Shown here piece after piece: positions 43,344-53,021 of a stretch of 64,000 nt of DNA. Position numbers and translations under genes: made by a program. Where the stretch lies: positions 1 through 64,000 of the forward strand of contig JAKPTZ010000007.1 in NCBI GenBank assembly GCA_029555025.1, in the 5' to 3' direction. Every line of letters begins with the position of its first letter. Positions within the stretch are counted from its first letter, which is position 1. This stretch comes from Deltaproteobacteria bacterium (GTDB lineage Bacteria > Myxococcota_A > UBA9042 > DTJE01). The notes under the pieces were generated by a model, which was not told the DNA's origin, ran no database searches, and saw nothing but the letters and a program-made list of their open reading frames with translations.

Positions 43344-44463
43344 TCCTGATTGATTCCATGAAATTAATTCTATTCTCGATCGGTGAGGTTTTCGGCCTCC
43401 CAAGATCGGGCCTGGATCCCTTTCTGGATCGTACGACCAGCAACTTAAGACTGTCGTTGCCCCCGATCCTGCCGAGGCAGTCTTCAAATTCCTGAAGGTT
43501 GTTGGCGACAAGAACAGCCTGATACCCGCAACCCTCGGCTATTCTCTGGAAAGATACCGTTGAAGAAAGCGTCGGCTGACCGCCAGTCGATTCGTGTGCC
43601 TGATTGTCAATCAGGACATGAGTAATTTTTCTGTCCTGTCCGTGCTTCCCAAGCGCCGCGAAGGTTCCCATCTGCATGAGAGCCGCGCCGTCGCCATCAA
43701 GAATGAAAATTGGGCGGTTATGGTCACCGTGGGACACGCCAAGGGCTATCGAGGACGCACAGCCCATCGACCCAACTGTATAGAAATCATTGGCGTGGCT
43801 CATTTGCAGCCTGTCCCGTATTTCATACAACTCCCTGGATGTCTTGCCGGTTGTTGAGATGAAAAGCGCATCTGTCGGAGACGACTGTACAAGCCTTTCC
43901 AGGATTTCCTCCCGCAGCGGAAGTGTGCTCACGGGCGCCTTGTCTTTCGCTGGGGATTCCGCAAACACGCCACTCCGGACCACCAGAGCGAATGCGGCAT
44001 TTTGCCTGCGACAGTAATCAAGCGCCATGTCAACGTTTTGCATCCAATCGTCCGGATCAAGCACGACACTTTCAATTTCAAGGGTTCTCAGCAGATCCGG
44101 AAGAATTCTGCCCATCATCTTGTGCTGAGGTTCGTCCTTTATCCCGGGCTCGCCACGCCAGCCGATAATCATCAGTACCGGCATCGAATAGACGTCTCTC
44201 GCGGTCAAGGACGTGTACGGGTTAACAGTCTTGCCGAATCCGGAATTCTGCATATATACGACCGGAATCCTGCCCGTGGAAAGGTGATACCCAGCCGCAA
44301 TTCCCATGGCTTCACACTCGTTCGAGGCCCCAAGGTGAACAAAGCCCGCAGCGCCAGAGTCGAACAAAGCGGTCAGCCCCTTAAACGTCGAGTCGGGTAT
44401 CCCCGTGAAGAAGCCGGAACCTTTGTCGGCCAGATATTGAATAAAATCGATTGGATTAATCAT
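43324..44463 (-). CDS. ppd: Phosphonopyruvate decarboxylase
   Basis: A 379-residue thiamine-diphosphate enzyme that decarboxylates phosphonopyruvate to phosphonoacetaldehyde, driving the unfavourable PEP mutase equilibrium. N-terminal [13 protein letters not shown], and [20 protein letters not shown] carrying the catalytic Glu, match the family. The TDP-binding region reads [14 protein letters not shown] followed by [13 protein letters not shown]. Length is as usual. It overlaps pepM in an ATGA, so the two are translationally coupled. Confidence 0.94.
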   Translation of the reverse strand: MINPIDFIQYLADKGSGFFTGIPDSTFKGLTALFDSGAAGFVHLGASNECEAMGIAAGYHLSTGRIPVVYMQNSGFGKTVNPYTSLTARDVYSMPVLMIIGWRGEPGIKDEPQHKMMGRILPDLLRTLEIESVVLDPDDWMQNVDMALDYCRRQNAAFALVVRSGVFAESPAKDKAPVSTLPLREEILERLVQSSPTDALFISTTGKTSRELYEIRDRLQMSHANDFYTVGSMGCASSIALGVSHGDHNRPIFILDGDGAALMQMGTFAALGKHGQDRKITHVLIDNQAHESTGGQPTLSSTVSFQRIAEGCGYQAVLVANNLQEFEDCLGRIGGNDSLKLLVVRSRKGSRPDLGRPKTSPIENRINFMESIRNGQAVS

Positions 44464-45764
44464 GACTTGTGCTCCGGTATCAACGTCAGAATCTCCTTTA
44501 TGGGCATACAGAGGTCATCCGCCTCATGAGCCCTTTCGTTTTCAAGGATCAATCTTGCTGCCTTAACCATCGCCGGATATGCACTGCGCAGCAAGTGATT
44601 GGCATATATGACAACCCGCACACCGGCAGCCGCCAATTCAGATTCGGTAACCGAACTGTAGGTTGATGGAACAACGACAAGCGGCACCTTGACATCGAAC
44701 TCGTTGTACCGCCGGCAGAACTCGAAAATCTCATCGGGCGTTTTTTCCTTGCTATGGATCATGATCCCGTCAGCCCCGGCCGAGATATAGGCACTTGCCC
44801 GTCGAATCGCGTCATCCATCCCCTGTTGAAGAATCAGGCTCTCGATTCGTGCAAAGATCATGAAGTTCTGGGTGATCTGAGCCTTTTTACCGGCCCGGAT
44901 CTTTTCCGAAAAGGCCTCGATGGTGTCCTGGCTCTGTTCAACCTCGGTTCCAAAAAGAGAGTTCTTCTTCAGGCCAACCTTGTCCTCAATAATTACTGCG
45001 GAAACCCCCTCGCGCTCGAGAGTCCGCACCATGTAAACGAAATGTTCGGAAAGCCCGCCGGAATCACCATCAAAAATGATGGGCTTGGTGGTTACTTCCA
45101 GAATATCGGAAATCGTATTCAGCCTTGACGTCAAATCAACGCATCCAATATCCGGCTTTCCTTTTGCCGTCGAGTCCGTAAGGCTGCTGATCCACATTGC
45201 GTCAAACTCATGGTTCATCCCGCCCTTCTTGACTTTAACGGTTTCCACTATCAGACCGGTCAGGCCGCTGTGTGCCTCCATCACCCGAATTGTGTCCTTT
45301 GATTCCAGCAGACGCCTGAGCATATTCAATCTGATACCGGGCGTAGTCCCCATCTCCCTGAGCCAGATATTCAATTCAGTGGAGGAAATGCCGGGCGTAT
45401 AGATCGGTTCAATCAACTTTCCGCCCCACTTCGCAAGCGTATCAATAACCCGCTGGCGAACCTCCTTCTGGACGCCGGTTTTCCAATCGTCACCATGGAC
45501 GACAAAGTCCGGCCTGTACTTTTCAAGGTTTGGCACATAGTCCAGCGTATCCTGGGGCACCACGACATCAACACCCTTAAGATTCTCGACCACCTTGCGA
45601 CGCTGTTCAAAAGTCATGTATGGCAGACGCTTGTAACTGGCGATCGCCCTGTCGGTGAGCAGACCAATCATCACATCCCCGTACTTGCGCGCCTCTTCCA
45701 GAATATTCATGTGTCCCGTATGGATAAGATCTGCACTCATGGCCACATAAACCTTACTGCTCAT
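44460..45764 (-). CDS. pepM: Cytidylyltransferase-phosphoenolpyruvate mutase fusion
   Basis: A 434-residue fusion. The N-terminal domain (1-140) is a CTP_transf_like nucleotidyltransferase with HTGH (15-18) and ISST (126-129). The C-terminal domain (about 145-434) is PEP mutase, which makes the C-P bond, with DGDSGG (232-237) and the diagnostic [10 protein letters not shown] (260-269). PepM fusions to nucleotidyltransferases are known and mark pathways where the phosphonate is activated as a CMP ester. ATG 45764 with AAGGAG upstream was chosen; the longer frame gives Arg/Gly-rich nonsense. It is first in the pepM-ppd-ADH operon. Confidence 0.95.
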   Translation of the reverse strand: MSSKVYVAMSADLIHTGHMNILEEARKYGDVMIGLLTDRAIASYKRLPYMTFEQRRKVVENLKGVDVVVPQDTLDYVPNLEKYRPDFVVHGDDWKTGVQKEVRQRVIDTLAKWGGKLIEPIYTPGISSTELNIWLREMGTTPGIRLNMLRRLLESKDTIRVMEAHSGLTGLIVETVKVKKGGMNHEFDAMWISSLTDSTAKGKPDIGCVDLTSRLNTISDILEVTTKPIIFDGDSGGLSEHFVYMVRTLEREGVSAVIIEDKVGLKKNSLFGTEVEQSQDTIEAFSEKIRAGKKAQITQNFMIFARIESLILQQGMDDAIRRASAYISAGADGIMIHSKEKTPDEIFEFCRRYNEFDVKVPLVVVPSTYSSVTESELAAAGVRVVIYANHLLRSAYPAMVKAARLILENERAHEADDLCMPIKEILTLIPEHKS

Positions 45765-45895
45765 CCTGTCCGCTCCTTGAAATGACCGCAGAAAGCGTAT
45801 CGACGCCATTGCGCGGCCAAGAATATCACTAATAAAATGCCGAAGCCAACCGGGCTTGAATCGGCAACCCTGGCGGAAAAACGCCACATAATCGT

Positions 45896-46252
45896 TCACA
45901 TCTGATGGCCGTGCGGCCTGAACATGAAGTATGCGGCCGCGACCAGGCACAGCGACGCCCACAGGTAATCCAGGGTCAGCTTTTCCTTCATGTAGAGCGT
46001 CGCGAAGAAGAAGAACACGCACATCGTGATCACTTCCTGGAGCACCTTCAACTGCCCCAGGGAATAGACTCCGAAACCGATCCTGTTCGCCGGCACCTGA
46101 AGGCAGTATTCAAAAAAGGCCACGCCCCAGCTTGCGACGATCGCCAGCAGCAACGGCCGCGCCCGCATATCCTTCAGGTGGCCGTACCAGGCGTACGTCA
46201 TGAAGATGTTGGAAAACACCAGAAGAAATATCGGCAGGATCCGTGAAAGCAT
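45896..46252 (-). CDS. DMT/DUF486 family small membrane protein
   Basis: A 118-residue protein with four transmembrane segments. [34 protein letters not shown] and [25 protein letters not shown] match DUF486 (PF04342), a drug/metabolite-transporter-related family whose substrate is unknown. ATG 46252 is preferred; a TTG three codons earlier is possible. It follows the membrane protein gene at 46316-47998 in the same direction and is separated from pepM by 131 bases. Confidence 0.85.
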   Translation of the reverse strand: MLSRILPIFLLVFSNIFMTYAWYGHLKDMRARPLLLAIVASWGVAFFEYCLQVPANRIGFGVYSLGQLKVLQEVITMCVFFFFATLYMKEKLTLDYLWASLCLVAAAYFMFRPHGHQM

Positions 46253-46315
46253 CTGAAGCAATCCTTCGCAAGACAGTCCCGGTCTATTTGCTCCAGAAGA
46301 CGGACGCCGTCAAGA

Positions 46316-47998
46316 TTACGGCCCGGCACGGTAAAGACCGAGCACCACGGGTTGCTCGTACCGCACCAGAAGGTAGTCCCCGTATGGGCGGCTGGAGAAC
46401 GATATCTCGCTGACCGGCTCGCCGTGGACGACATCCTGATCGCAGGCACGGCGCCCCAGGAGATTGCAGTCAAGCGACCGGTAGAATAGCTGGCACCGCG
46501 GCATGTCGGCCGGCGGTCGATCGGAAACGCCGCGCCTGGTAATCCAGACATCCCTGAATTCGCCCTGGGATTTTCCCGCCGCGATATCCTCGTATCCATC
46601 CGTGCCGATGACCTTCGTGTAAAGAACGCATTCGGGATGATCCCGCAGGGCATCCACCAGAAAGCGCACCTCGAGTTGGGGGTTCATGCCCAGCATCCCT
46701 TCCGGTTCCTCGAAGGCCGTCAGGTAACCTTCGGGTGGACGGTGAACCCGCATCGCCTTGCGGACAAAAGGCGTATTTATTGAAAAAGATGCGATTACCA
46801 GCGCCGCGACAAGCAGCCGAAGACGGACGTCCGGGACGTACCGTCCAATCAGGCGGTTCAGATCCCTTAACCCCCAGCAGGCAATGACCAGGATCATCGG
46901 CAGGATCACCGAAAACATCCTGAACAGCGTGTGATAGTCGTATCGGGACGCCGACGAGTACGTCTTCAGCAGGAAAATCATCGAAACCGGAAGGGCCAGA
47001 TAAACTGCCGGGTGGCGGATCTGGCGGGCGAACCCGGCGACGGCAAGCAGGGCCATCGAGAATGGCAACAGCAGGAACGTGTGGAAGAACATGTTGGCCG
47101 TGCTCGGGTTCATCAGGTTGACGCCGTCAATCAGCCAGACCGGGATCGATCGCTCGTCAAGCATGTTGCTGGCGACCTCGAGGGCGATCATGACCAGGAC
47201 GGCCAGGAACGACGCGACGAACCAGTTGCGGTCGCGAATCGACGTCCAGCCGGTGGCGGCACGGCCGCCTGGCTCGGGCAGGCGCAGGATGGTTCGGGCA
47301 AGGCGCGCCAGGCGTGCAAGGATCGGACGGACGGCCCTGTCGGATCCGATGATGACCGCAATTGCCGCCAGTCCGGGGGTTGCCATGTCGGGACGTGTCA
47401 GGAAGGCAAGCGCGGTGACGACAAGCAATGCGGTAATTGCCGCAATCTGGGCCCCCAGTCCCGAACGGCGCGAAACGAAGACCGCGCCGGAAAGCAGGCC
47501 GATGAAGAACAGCGTCAAAAGGAAGGCCGACGGATAGTTGGTGCGCGCCGCCACCGCGACAATCGGGATGCCGACAAAACCGGCGACGAAGAAAGGCGGC
47601 CAGATCAGGCTTCCCGTCACTTCCAGGCCGACGATGACAAGGAAGCCGGCGTTCAGGACGTGAAGAATACGGTTGAACAGCACCATGTATTCGATCGGCA
47701 GCATGGCGCCGTCAACACGGGAAAGTACTTCGGAAGCCTGCATGCACGTGGTGCAGAAATGATTGCCGTTGCCGAACAGGTGGTCGATGTTCAGCGCGCT
47801 CAATCCGGCCTGAAGGATTACCAGGTCACGTTCGAAATCTGTGAAGTCCGGGAACCAGAAAAAGGCGAACGCCGCGGAACAGAGTGCCCCGATGGCCAGC
47901 CAGAGCGGGCGGGCCGCGTCCTGTCTGGCCCAGATGACAAGAAGAACCAGGCCAAGAAGGAATGCGACAGGGATCAGGATAAGCGCGTAAGGGATCAT
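46316..47998 (-). CDS. Polytopic membrane protein of unknown function with C-terminal soluble domain
   Basis: A 560-residue protein with about ten or more hydrophobic segments up to residue 430, then a C-terminal soluble region of about 130 residues (PPEGYLTAFEEPEG...VLGLYRAGP). The layout resembles GT-C type glycosyltransferases or O-antigen-ligase-like proteins, but no catalytic motif is clear. ATG 47998 follows AAGGAA; an in-frame ATG 17 codons earlier is possible. It lies downstream of the DegT-type aminotransferase and radical SAM genes, all minus strand. Confidence 0.7.
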   Translation of the reverse strand: MIPYALILIPVAFLLGLVLLVIWARQDAARPLWLAIGALCSAAFAFFWFPDFTDFERDLVILQAGLSALNIDHLFGNGNHFCTTCMQASEVLSRVDGAMLPIEYMVLFNRILHVLNAGFLVIVGLEVTGSLIWPPFFVAGFVGIPIVAVAARTNYPSAFLLTLFFIGLLSGAVFVSRRSGLGAQIAAITALLVVTALAFLTRPDMATPGLAAIAVIIGSDRAVRPILARLARLARTILRLPEPGGRAATGWTSIRDRNWFVASFLAVLVMIALEVASNMLDERSIPVWLIDGVNLMNPSTANMFFHTFLLLPFSMALLAVAGFARQIRHPAVYLALPVSMIFLLKTYSSASRYDYHTLFRMFSVILPMILVIACWGLRDLNRLIGRYVPDVRLRLLVAALVIASFSINTPFVRKAMRVHRPPEGYLTAFEEPEGMLGMNPQLEVRFLVDALRDHPECVLYTKVIGTDGYEDIAAGKSQGEFRDVWITRRGVSDRPPADMPRCQLFYRSLDCNLLGRRACDQDVVHGEPVSEISFSSRPYGDYLLVRYEQPVVLGLYRAGP

Positions 47999-48075
47999 CG
48001 GTTGTTCCTTCGGGATCGGCCCGATGGCGGCCGCCGGCAAGGCAAACATATACCACAGGAGAACCTTGCGGTCAG

Positions 48076-49269
48076 CTATCGTTCGGCGATGGCCGCGGCC
48101 CGACACACAGCCAGCGCGTCGCTTTCGGTCAGGGATGCGTACATCGGAAGCTCGATTGCCGTTTGGGCAAGCCTTGCAGCCCCCGGGCAGCTTCCAGGAT
48201 CCCCGCACATCTGAAGCACCTCCTGGCCGATTCCACAGTCGATGCCAAGCTCGCGAAGGCGACGACCGACAAGGTTCGCCGCGGGGTGCGAGGTCACGTA
48301 CATGTAGTAACCGTGCGGACGGTCGGCAGGATCCGACGGTCGCGAAAACGACGCGGGAAGATGACGGTCGTAAATGGCCGCCACGGCCCTCTTCCGTTCA
48401 ACCGCGGCGGCCAGCCCGTCGAGTTGGGCCAGGACGGTCCTGGCCTGACGATCCGAAAAGGCAGCCTCGCTGCCACGGCTGCTTGAATGCATCTTCCGGT
48501 AAAGGCCGACAACGGCGGGACGGATCTGATCCGAATACAGGAACCTGGAAGCGATTTCGAAAAGCGGACGGCGCAGCATCAGCCATTCGGAGGAGGCCAC
48601 CGCCAGCTTCATCGCATCCGCCGCAAGGCCGCGCCGGCGGCCGGGCGGCATCCTTGAGAGCAGTTCGAACGCGGCTTCGCTGTTTGTCACGACCATTCCG
48701 CCGCCAAGTCCGTTAAGCGGCTTCCTGGTTTCAAACGAAAGGAAGCCACCAAGCCCGCGGGAACCTGCCGGACGGCCCTGACAAATCACCCCGGCCGCGT
48801 GGGCGCAGTCCTCGACAATCTTCAGGCCGCGCCGGGCGGCGACCCGCCCGATGGCGCCCATGTCGGCCGAAAGGCCGAAGTAATGCGTGACCAGGAGCAG
48901 TCCGGGCGACGTGCAAGTCCTTTCAACCAGGTCTGCCGTCAGCGACATCGTCCCGCAGTCGGTATCGATGAACCTGACGTCAAAACCTTCCCGGGTAAAA
49001 ATCTGCGGAACCGCCGGTATTGTCCAGGCGGGAACCCACGCGACATCCGGCAGCATCGGCCGCAGGGCCCGCAGCAGCATCCGAAGGCCGTCACGCCCGG
49101 ATCCGCAAGGGAAGGCCCCAAGGTACCCCCACCGCCTGACGAACTCGGCGGCAAGGTCGGCGCAGGCGCCAGAGGCGTTCGGCCAGCCGGCCACCGACGC
49201 GGCGACATCGTCAAACGCAGTGACATCCCTGCGCGGTATCCGGAAGCCCGTCCGAAGCAGCCTTTTCAT
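48076..49269 (-). CDS. DegT/DnrJ/EryC1/StrS family PLP-dependent protein
   Basis: A 397-residue enzyme of the sugar-aminotransferase family. It has the N-terminal GSGRDGLRMLLRAL, VPAWTIPAVPQIFTREGFDVRFIDTD, the PLP-contacting EDCAHAAG, and the Schiff-base Lys in SFETRKPLNGLGGGMV. The motif usually reads SFxxxKxxxxGEGG; here Leu replaces the usual Glu-type residue before the Gly run. Family members aminate keto-sugars or, rarely, dehydrate them. The stop-start overlap with the downstream-encoded radical SAM gene is ATGA, so they are coupled. Confidence 0.88.
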   Translation of the reverse strand: MKRLLRTGFRIPRRDVTAFDDVAASVAGWPNASGACADLAAEFVRRWGYLGAFPCGSGRDGLRMLLRALRPMLPDVAWVPAWTIPAVPQIFTREGFDVRFIDTDCGTMSLTADLVERTCTSPGLLLVTHYFGLSADMGAIGRVAARRGLKIVEDCAHAAGVICQGRPAGSRGLGGFLSFETRKPLNGLGGGMVVTNSEAAFELLSRMPPGRRRGLAADAMKLAVASSEWLMLRRPLFEIASRFLYSDQIRPAVVGLYRKMHSSSRGSEAAFSDRQARTVLAQLDGLAAAVERKRAVAAIYDRHLPASFSRPSDPADRPHGYYMYVTSHPAANLVGRRLRELGIDCGIGQEVLQMCGDPGSCPGAARLAQTAIELPMYASLTESDALAVCRAAAIAER

Positions 49270-50249
49270 CGAATTCCCCTTGTGGCGGCGGCCGACATGA
49301 AACGATTGATTTCCAGCCGGGCCGCGCTGGGACACGAATCACAGGCCGGACGGGGCCATCCAATCATCTTCATCGCCGTGACGATGCCGCCGGCCGCGTC
49401 GATGCACGGCAGCCCGTGGCGTGGATCGCGGGACAGGCCGCAAACCCCGACGCAGCCACGATGATCGACACGAACGAAAAAGCGGCCGCCAAAACATGCG
49501 ACTTCGCGCGCGCCACGACCGGACATGATTTCCAGGGATTCGCGTGAATTCAGGACGACGCCGGATGGAATCGCCGCGGCAACCGCATCAAGCGCGGTCG
49601 CAAGCACGGCGGCATCAGGCCGGGGATTGGCTGGAATGTCACCTGAACGCAGCATGTGGTCGTAGGCCGGCTGGAACATCGCCTTCAAGTCCATCGAAGC
49701 CAGCCACTTCAGGAAATCCGGCAGGCGCCGGGCCGACCCGGCCGAAATCACGGCCGTGACGGACACCGGGACGCCTGCGAACCTGGCCGACCTGATTGCC
49801 GCCACCGCCGCGTCGAAAGCGCCCGCACCACGTATCATGTCATTGACTTCACGGATGCCGTCGATGCTTACAGTGACCCTGGAAACCGACTTCAGGATCG
49901 ATCGTCGTTTCTCAAGCAGCCGCCCGTTCGTATTCAGGCTGACGGACATGCCCAGCGTGGCCGCCCTGGACGCCAGGGCCTCGACGTCGGTTCGAAGAAG
50001 CGGCTCACCGCCGGTGAAGCTGACCGCGATGCAACCAGACCGCGCAAGATCGTCAAGAATGGTCATCCAGGAGGCTGTGGGCAATTCAGAGGGCGCCGCC
50101 GCGGATGCCCGGTTCGATCCGCAATAATCGCACGCCCCATTGCATCGAAGGGTAAGTTCCAGGCTTGCAAAAAGCGGAACCGGGTCGCCGGATGCCATCG
50201 CGACAAACGCCGCGGCGGCCCGACGATAAGAAACTGCCGGATATACCAC
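49266..50249 (-). CDS. Radical SAM protein with SPASM-like Cys-rich C terminus
   Basis: A protein of about 327 residues. The [4Fe-4S] motif is CNGACDYC (Cys36, Cys40, Cys43). SFTGGEPLL and NTNGRLL follow as in SPASM/MoaA-type enzymes. The C terminus has Cys residues around ACFGGRFF, GCVGVCG, PC and CDSC that could bind auxiliary clusters. GTG 50249 preceded by GGGGGG was chosen; the frame is open much further upstream but runs through the divergent promoter region. Likely first gene of the minus-strand set, paired with the DegT-type enzyme. Substrate unknown. Confidence 0.82.
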   Translation of the reverse strand: MVYPAVSYRRAAAAFVAMASGDPVPLFASLELTLRCNGACDYCGSNRASAAAPSELPTASWMTILDDLARSGCIAVSFTGGEPLLRTDVEALASRAATLGMSVSLNTNGRLLEKRRSILKSVSRVTVSIDGIREVNDMIRGAGAFDAAVAAIRSARFAGVPVSVTAVISAGSARRLPDFLKWLASMDLKAMFQPAYDHMLRSGDIPANPRPDAAVLATALDAVAAAIPSGVVLNSRESLEIMSGRGAREVACFGGRFFVRVDHRGCVGVCGLSRDPRHGLPCIDAAGGIVTAMKMIGWPRPACDSCPSAARLEINRFMSAAATRGIR

Positions 50250-50366
50250 AGGACCCCCCGCCTTTTCGACGCCAGGACTCACAACTTTGGTAAGATATCC
50301 GTCGCGAGGCGCGTCGGCAACACCATTGTTCCATCGCCCGCTTCGCGACCGGATTGGGGGGATTGA

Positions 50367-51797
50367 TTGAGACTTGCCTGCATTTACGTCCCGTTCGGAC
50401 ACATGCCTTTCCAGGAAAACCTGCGGGTGGTCGATGAGGACTTCGGGCGACTGCCGCCGCTGAGCCTGCTTTATGCCGCGGCGATCGCCGAAAACGCCGG
50501 CCATGAAGTACTGCTGATCGACGCCAACGTTTCAAGGATGCCTTACGAAGAAGTCGTCGCGCAACTTGAGCAGTTCAAGCCCCAGGCCATGGCGTTCACG
50601 CTTTCGACATACGCGTTCACATCGACAGTTGAGTGGATGGGGCGGCTGAAGAACCATTTCCGGGTTCCGACCATCGCCGGCGGTATCAACCCGCGCCTGT
50701 ATCCCGTCGAAACAATTGCCAATCCGGCGATTGATTACTGCGTGCTTCACTTCGCGACGCGCGGCTTGCCGGCGCTGCTTGACGCAATCGAACACGGACG
50801 CGATCCGGCCGGCCTCCCGGAAGTCGTGGCCCCCGGACCGGACGGGAACCCGATCACCGGCTCTGTCGATGAGACTTTGAACCCATATGACTTCCTGCCC
50901 TTCCCGGCACGCCACCTGGTCGACAATTCGAAATATCACTCCTTCATATCGCAACGCCGGAACTTCACGGTCGCGGTCACATCGACAGGGTGCCCGTTCA
51001 ACTGCACTTTCTGCGCAATCGCCCCGCTGCCACTGTTTCAAAACCCTGTTGATCGGGTGCTTGCGGAAGTGGCCGAATGCGTAGCCAGGTACGACATCCA
51101 CGAAATCGACTTCTTCGATGCCGACTTCTTTGCCAACCGTAAACGTGGGATCGATCTGTGCAACGGGATCCGGGGGCTTGGCCTTGATCTGGAATGGTCG
51201 TGCAGAACCCGAGTCGATATCATCAACGAGGAAGTCCTGGACGCGGCCGCGGCATCTGGCTGCAGGCAGATGTACCTTGGCATCGAAACCCCGGATCCGA
51301 AGGCCCAGGAACTGATGCGCAAGCGGGTTCACGTGGATCGTGTCCGCGGCGTGCTTGAAATGATGAAGAAAAAGGGCATCCGCCCGCTTGGTTTCTTCAT
51401 GCTGGGCGTTCCTGGCGAGACGGTCCTTTCGGCAACCCAGACGATCCGGTACGCCATGGATCTGCCTCTGGATTACGCCCAGTTTTCGCGGATGATCCCG
51501 AAGCCCGGCAGCGGAATCCATCGTGAACTGGTCAAGGTAATCGGCGATGACCCGTGGAAGAGGCACATTCTTGGCGAAACACGGCTTGATCGGCTGCCGA
51601 ACATCTGGTCCAGGATCGATGAAAAGACGGTCGAACTGCTTACGAAACTGGCATACATTTCCTTCTACTACAGGCCTGGATACATAATCAGGGCGCTTGC
51701 CAGGATCCGCAGCGCGGACGAACTCTCGCGCAGCGCAAAGACCGCCATCAGGATGATTCTGGATCTTGGCCACTTCGATGAAAACGGGCGCAAGTGA
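50367..51797 (+). CDS. B12-binding-fold radical SAM protein (BchE-like), first copy
   Basis: A 476-residue protein starting at TTG 50367 with GGGGGGA upstream. The N-terminal cobalamin-type Rossmann domain (about 1-150) lacks the DxHxxG His, as is usual for this class. The radical SAM motif is CPFNCTFC (Cys209, Cys213, Cys216), followed by DFFDADFFAN and GIETPDPKAQELMRK. Class members do methylations, ring formation or rearrangements, often in anaerobes. It diverges from the minus-strand radical SAM gene with a 117-base gap between. It is followed by the DUF362 gene. Confidence 0.9.
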   Translation: MRLACIYVPFGHMPFQENLRVVDEDFGRLPPLSLLYAAAIAENAGHEVLLIDANVSRMPYEEVVAQLEQFKPQAMAFTLSTYAFTSTVEWMGRLKNHFRVPTIAGGINPRLYPVETIANPAIDYCVLHFATRGLPALLDAIEHGRDPAGLPEVVAPGPDGNPITGSVDETLNPYDFLPFPARHLVDNSKYHSFISQRRNFTVAVTSTGCPFNCTFCAIAPLPLFQNPVDRVLAEVAECVARYDIHEIDFFDADFFANRKRGIDLCNGIRGLGLDLEWSCRTRVDIINEEVLDAAAASGCRQMYLGIETPDPKAQELMRKRVHVDRVRGVLEMMKKKGIRPLGFFMLGVPGETVLSATQTIRYAMDLPLDYAQFSRMIPKPGSGIHRELVKVIGDDPWKRHILGETRLDRLPNIWSRIDEKTVELLTKLAYISFYYRPGYIIRALARIRSADELSRSAKTAIRMILDLGHFDENGRK

Positions 51798-51825
51798 CGT
51801 CCGGCCATGCGGCAGGGGTTGATTC

Positions 51826-53001
51826 ATGAACGGTTCCGGCACGGTTGCGGCCGTACGCTGCGCTTCATACGAAGACTGCGCCGAACCGATACTGCGCGCA
51901 ATCGAGCTTGCCGGAATCCTGCCGGAACTGCGGGGCCGACGCGTCCTGCTGAAGCCAAACATGATGAAGGGGGTACCGCCGGAACGGGCCGAGGCGACCA
52001 ATCCGGTCTTCGTCGGTGCCCTGGTTCGCCTGCTGAAAGATCATGGGTGCACGGTAACGGTTGGTGATTCAAGCGGAATCCTTGGATTCACCAGCGAAGT
52101 CTTCGATGCCTCGGGAATGACGGAACAGGTGACGGCCAACGGCGGTCAGGTGATCAACTTCGACGCCGGCCCTTTCTTCGAGATCGACCTTGGAGGCGCC
52201 TTTGGCGGCGTGCGCCGGCCGGTGGCAAGGGCTTTGCTGGAAGCGGACGCCGTGCTGGACGTCCCGAAGGTGAAGACCCACACGTTCCTGGAACTCACCC
52301 TTTCCGTGAAGAACCTGGTGGGTGTCTTTCCCGGTGCGGTCAAGTGCGGCCTTCATACGCTGGCCCCGGATCGCGAGGTCTTCTCGGGACTGGTGGCCGG
52401 CATTCCAGCCGCCCTGCAGGCGGCCGGCGTCAACATCGCCGGCTCGGTCGTCGATGGTGTGCTGGCCCTTGGAGGCAGGGGAGGATCGGTTCCTCCGGCA
52501 CCAACCTGGATGAACGTGGTGGCCGCCGGCAGGAACCTTTTCGATGTTGACGCGTGGTGCGCGCACGCCGCCGGTTTCGGAATGAACGATGTCCCGCTTT
52601 GCAGGATCGGCGCCGCGGCCGGGTTCGGGGCGGCGTCCGTTGAAGCAATCCATGTCGTCGGCGATGTAATCGAACCGGTTCGATTGAAGAGGCCGGGACG
52701 CGATATCCAGGAAACATCGACCGTCCTGACAAGCGCATACTACAAGGCGCGCGGCAGGCTGGTCAGGCCGGTTTTCGACGGCGGTCGTTGCACCGACTGC
52801 GGCAGGTGCGACGAAGTATGCCCCGAGCGGTGCATCGTGGTCGTCGGGCCACGGGATCGCAGGATTTCCGACGCTTGCACGCGCTGCCTGGCTTGCCGGG
52901 AGGTCTGTCCGTCGGGCGCGATGGGACTTGTCGCGAACCGGGCGCTGAAGCCATTCCTGAAAAGCCGCGCGCGCGGCCTTAAGATGGATCGGCTGCGCTG
53001 A
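51826..53001 (+). CDS. DUF362 protein with C-terminal 2[4Fe-4S] ferredoxin domain
   Basis: A 391-residue protein. The DUF362 domain (about 5-300) includes RRVLLKPNMMKGVPPE and DVPKVKTHTFLELTLSVKNLVG. The C terminus has two clusters: CTDCGRCDEVCPERC (about 321-335) and CTRCLACREVCPSGA (about 352-366). Such proteins are presumed electron-transfer or iron-sulphur partners for radical enzymes. Between two B12-type radical SAM genes in one direction, it probably reduces or serves them. ATG 51826 is 28 bases after the preceding stop. Confidence 0.9.
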   Translation: MNGSGTVAAVRCASYEDCAEPILRAIELAGILPELRGRRVLLKPNMMKGVPPERAEATNPVFVGALVRLLKDHGCTVTVGDSSGILGFTSEVFDASGMTEQVTANGGQVINFDAGPFFEIDLGGAFGGVRRPVARALLEADAVLDVPKVKTHTFLELTLSVKNLVGVFPGAVKCGLHTLAPDREVFSGLVAGIPAALQAAGVNIAGSVVDGVLALGGRGGSVPPAPTWMNVVAAGRNLFDVDAWCAHAAGFGMNDVPLCRIGAAAGFGAASVEAIHVVGDVIEPVRLKRPGRDIQETSTVLTSAYYKARGRLVRPVFDGGRCTDCGRCDEVCPERCIVVVGPRDRRISDACTRCLACREVCPSGAMGLVANRALKPFLKSRARGLKMDRLR

Positions 53002-53021
53002 AGCGGCCTGCGGGGGACGAA

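Noticed and set aside
50532-52001. Minus-strand open frame of 489 codons opposite the first B12-type radical SAM gene
   Set aside because: Opposite a gene with CxxxCxxC and correct length; the shadow protein has no recognisable domain.
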